From WS-11 sp035275545 (GTDB taxonomy: Bacteria > Eisenbacteria > RBG-16-71-46), in assembly GCA_035275545.1 (NCBI GenBank), contig DATEMP010000276.1:1-13804 (forward strand): 13,804 bases of DNA, in the 5' to 3' direction. The notes under the pieces are model-generated. The model was not told the DNA's origin. It saw only the letters and a program-made list of their open reading frames with translations, and searched no databases. This document shows, in pieces, positions 12,842-13,804 of the stretch. A program made the translations under genes and the position numbers. Positions within the stretch are counted from its first letter, which is position 1, and each line of letters begins with the position of its first letter.

Positions 12842-13609
12842 ATGGAGGCGGCGCTCGAAGCGGCCGAGCAGGCCGGCGCGATCGCGCACGCCTATTTCGG
12901 CCGCAGGCTCGCCATCGAGGCCAAGGCCGATGGCTCGCCGGTCACCGAGGCCGACCGGGCGGCCGAGCAGGCCGCGCGCGCGTGGATCGAGGCGCGCTTT
13001 CCGAACGACGGCATCACGGGCGAGGAGTTCGGCGACACGCGCCCCGACGCCCCGCGGCGCTGGCTCATCGACCCGATCGACGGCACCAAGAGCTTCGTGC
13101 GCGGCGTCCCGCTCTGGGGCTCGATGGTCGCGGTGGTCGAGGGCGACCGGGTGCTGGCGGGCGCGATCCGGTTTCCGGCGCTCCGCGAGCGGATCGCCGC
13201 CGCCCCGGGGCAGGGCTGCTGGTGGAACGGGGCGCGCTGCGCGGTGTCGCCGGTCGAGGATCTGGCGCGCGCGACCGTGCTCATCTCCGACGAGCACTTC
13301 GATGCGCCCTCCGAGCGCCGGGAGGGCTGGCGCAACCTCACCCGCGCCGCGGGCCTGGTCCGCACCTGGGGCGATTGCTACGGCTACCTGCTGGTCGCGA
13401 CCGGGCGCGTCGAGGCGATCGTGGATCCCGTGCTGTTCCCGTGGGACGCGGCACCGCTGATCCCGATCATCGAGGAGGCGGGCGGCGTGTTCAGCGACTG
13501 GGAGGGCCGGCGCAGCTTCACGACCGGCAGCGCGATCGCGACCAACGTGGCGCTCGCGGATGAAGCGCGGCGCCTGCTTGGCTGTCCCGCGGTCGCCGCC
13601 CGCGGCTGA
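12842..13609 (+). CDS. Inositol monophosphatase-family phosphatase, HisN-like (probable histidinol-phosphatase)
   Basis: A 255-residue Mg-dependent phosphomonoesterase. Metal ligands are visible: the GEEFG block (E61/E62), WLIDPIDGTKSF (D77, D80) and the C-terminal WDAAPLIPIIEEAGG (D202). The run KSFVRGVPLWGSMVAVV and the block GDCYGYLLVATGRVEAIVDP resemble the HisN-type histidinol-phosphatases of this superfamily more than classic SuhB, so dephosphorylation of L-histidinol phosphate is the best guess. Inositol-1-phosphate or other sugar phosphates remain possible, and no other his gene is in view. The start is ATG at 12842, with a purine-rich GGGCGGGAA before it. A TTG at 12824 overlapping the previous stop (TTGA) would add 6 residues. 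It is the third gene of the plus-strand set and ends immediately before a convergent gene. Confidence 0.85.
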   Translation: MEAALEAAEQAGAIAHAYFGRRLAIEAKADGSPVTEADRAAEQAARAWIEARFPNDGITGEEFGDTRPDAPRRWLIDPIDGTKSFVRGVPLWGSMVAVVEGDRVLAGAIRFPALRERIAAAPGQGCWWNGARCAVSPVEDLARATVLISDEHFDAPSERREGWRNLTRAAGLVRTWGDCYGYLLVATGRVEAIVDPVLFPWDAAPLIPIIEEAGGVFSDWEGRRSFTTGSAIATNVALADEARRLLGCPAVAARG

Positions 13610-13804
13610 TCAGCGCGCGGCTCGCGCCGCCACAGGCTCCCGGTCGTCGGGCACGCCGACCGAGAGATGGGCGAGCAGCAGGCTCCAGTTGTCCTCGTCG
13701 CGCTCGCGGTAGACGCCGGTGAACCGCAGCGGCAGCGTCGCCCCGCCCCACTCGGGCGGCGTGACCTCGAGGTTCGCCGCCACCCAGCCCACGCCCCGCC
13801 CGCG
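13610..13804 (-). CDS. SnoaL/NTF2-like protein, N-terminal part outside the window
   Basis: Only the last 64 residues are present; the frame stays open to the right edge. The visible part has the alternating beta-strand pattern of the NTF2/SnoaL fold: GVGWVAANLEVTP, then LPLRFTGVYRERDEDNWSL, then LLAHLSVGVPDD. The ending 'W-x-L-x3-H-x-SVGVPD' is typical of SnoaL_3-type small-molecule-binding proteins. Its function (isomerase, hydrolase or binding) cannot be assigned from the fold alone. It converges on the HisN-like gene with no bases between the two stop codons, so no terminator is visible between them. Confidence 0.7.
   Translation of the reverse strand, partial: RGRGVGWVAANLEVTPPEWGGATLPLRFTGVYRERDEDNWSLLLAHLSVGVPDDREPVAARAAR

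Overview
The window comes from a very GC-rich bacterial chromosome (about 70% GC by eye) with gene-dense coding and many GTG/TTG starts. It contains no mobile element, RNA gene or CRISPR array that I can see. The gene set (System I cytochrome c maturation, the deoxyxylulose-independent PLP route PdxST, NrnA, Mrp, NifS-type desulfurase) fits a free-living, respiring bacterium. A candidate LexA operator before dinB matches the TGCNC-N4-GTGCA pattern that I recall being reported for Fibrobacter. That hints at the FCB/Gemmatimonadota/'Eisenbacteria' neighbourhood, but the phylum cannot be fixed from this window alone.

Minus strand, 10989 down to 1083: one compact run of eleven genes, most of them overlapping by 4 nt or separated by a few bases. 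In transcription order they are mrp (Fe-S carrier), a NifS/IscS cysteine desulfurase, pdxS, pdxT, nrnA (DHH phosphoesterase), ccmA, ccmB, ccmC, a very small ccmD-like gene, ccmE, ccmF and, after a 36-nt gap, a small zinc-ribbon membrane protein. A good sigma70-like promoter (TTGACT, 17 nt, TAATCT) lies upstream of mrp, with a hairpin in the predicted leader. The first part makes Fe-S clusters and PLP (the cofactor of the desulfurase). The second part exports and attaches heme to c-type cytochromes. CcmE carries a CxxxY heme-binding motif instead of the usual HxxxY, and no ccmG or ccmH follows ccmF. Both points agree with the variant 'System I*'.

Minus strand, 1018 to the left edge: a separate two-gene unit, a DUF6504-like small protein translationally coupled (GTGA) to DNA polymerase IV (dinB, cut by the window edge). 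It is preceded by the candidate LexA box, so this is probably an SOS-regulated translesion-synthesis unit.

Plus strand, 11155 to 13609: a divergent three-gene unit. It comprises a radical SAM protein with six extra C-terminal cysteines, a calcineurin-fold metallophosphoesterase homologue whose M1-site metal ligands are all replaced while the M2-site ligands remain, and a HisN-like inositol-monophosphatase-family phosphatase. The radical SAM/degenerate phosphoesterase pair is the least explained part of the window. A SnoaL-like partial gene converges from the right edge.
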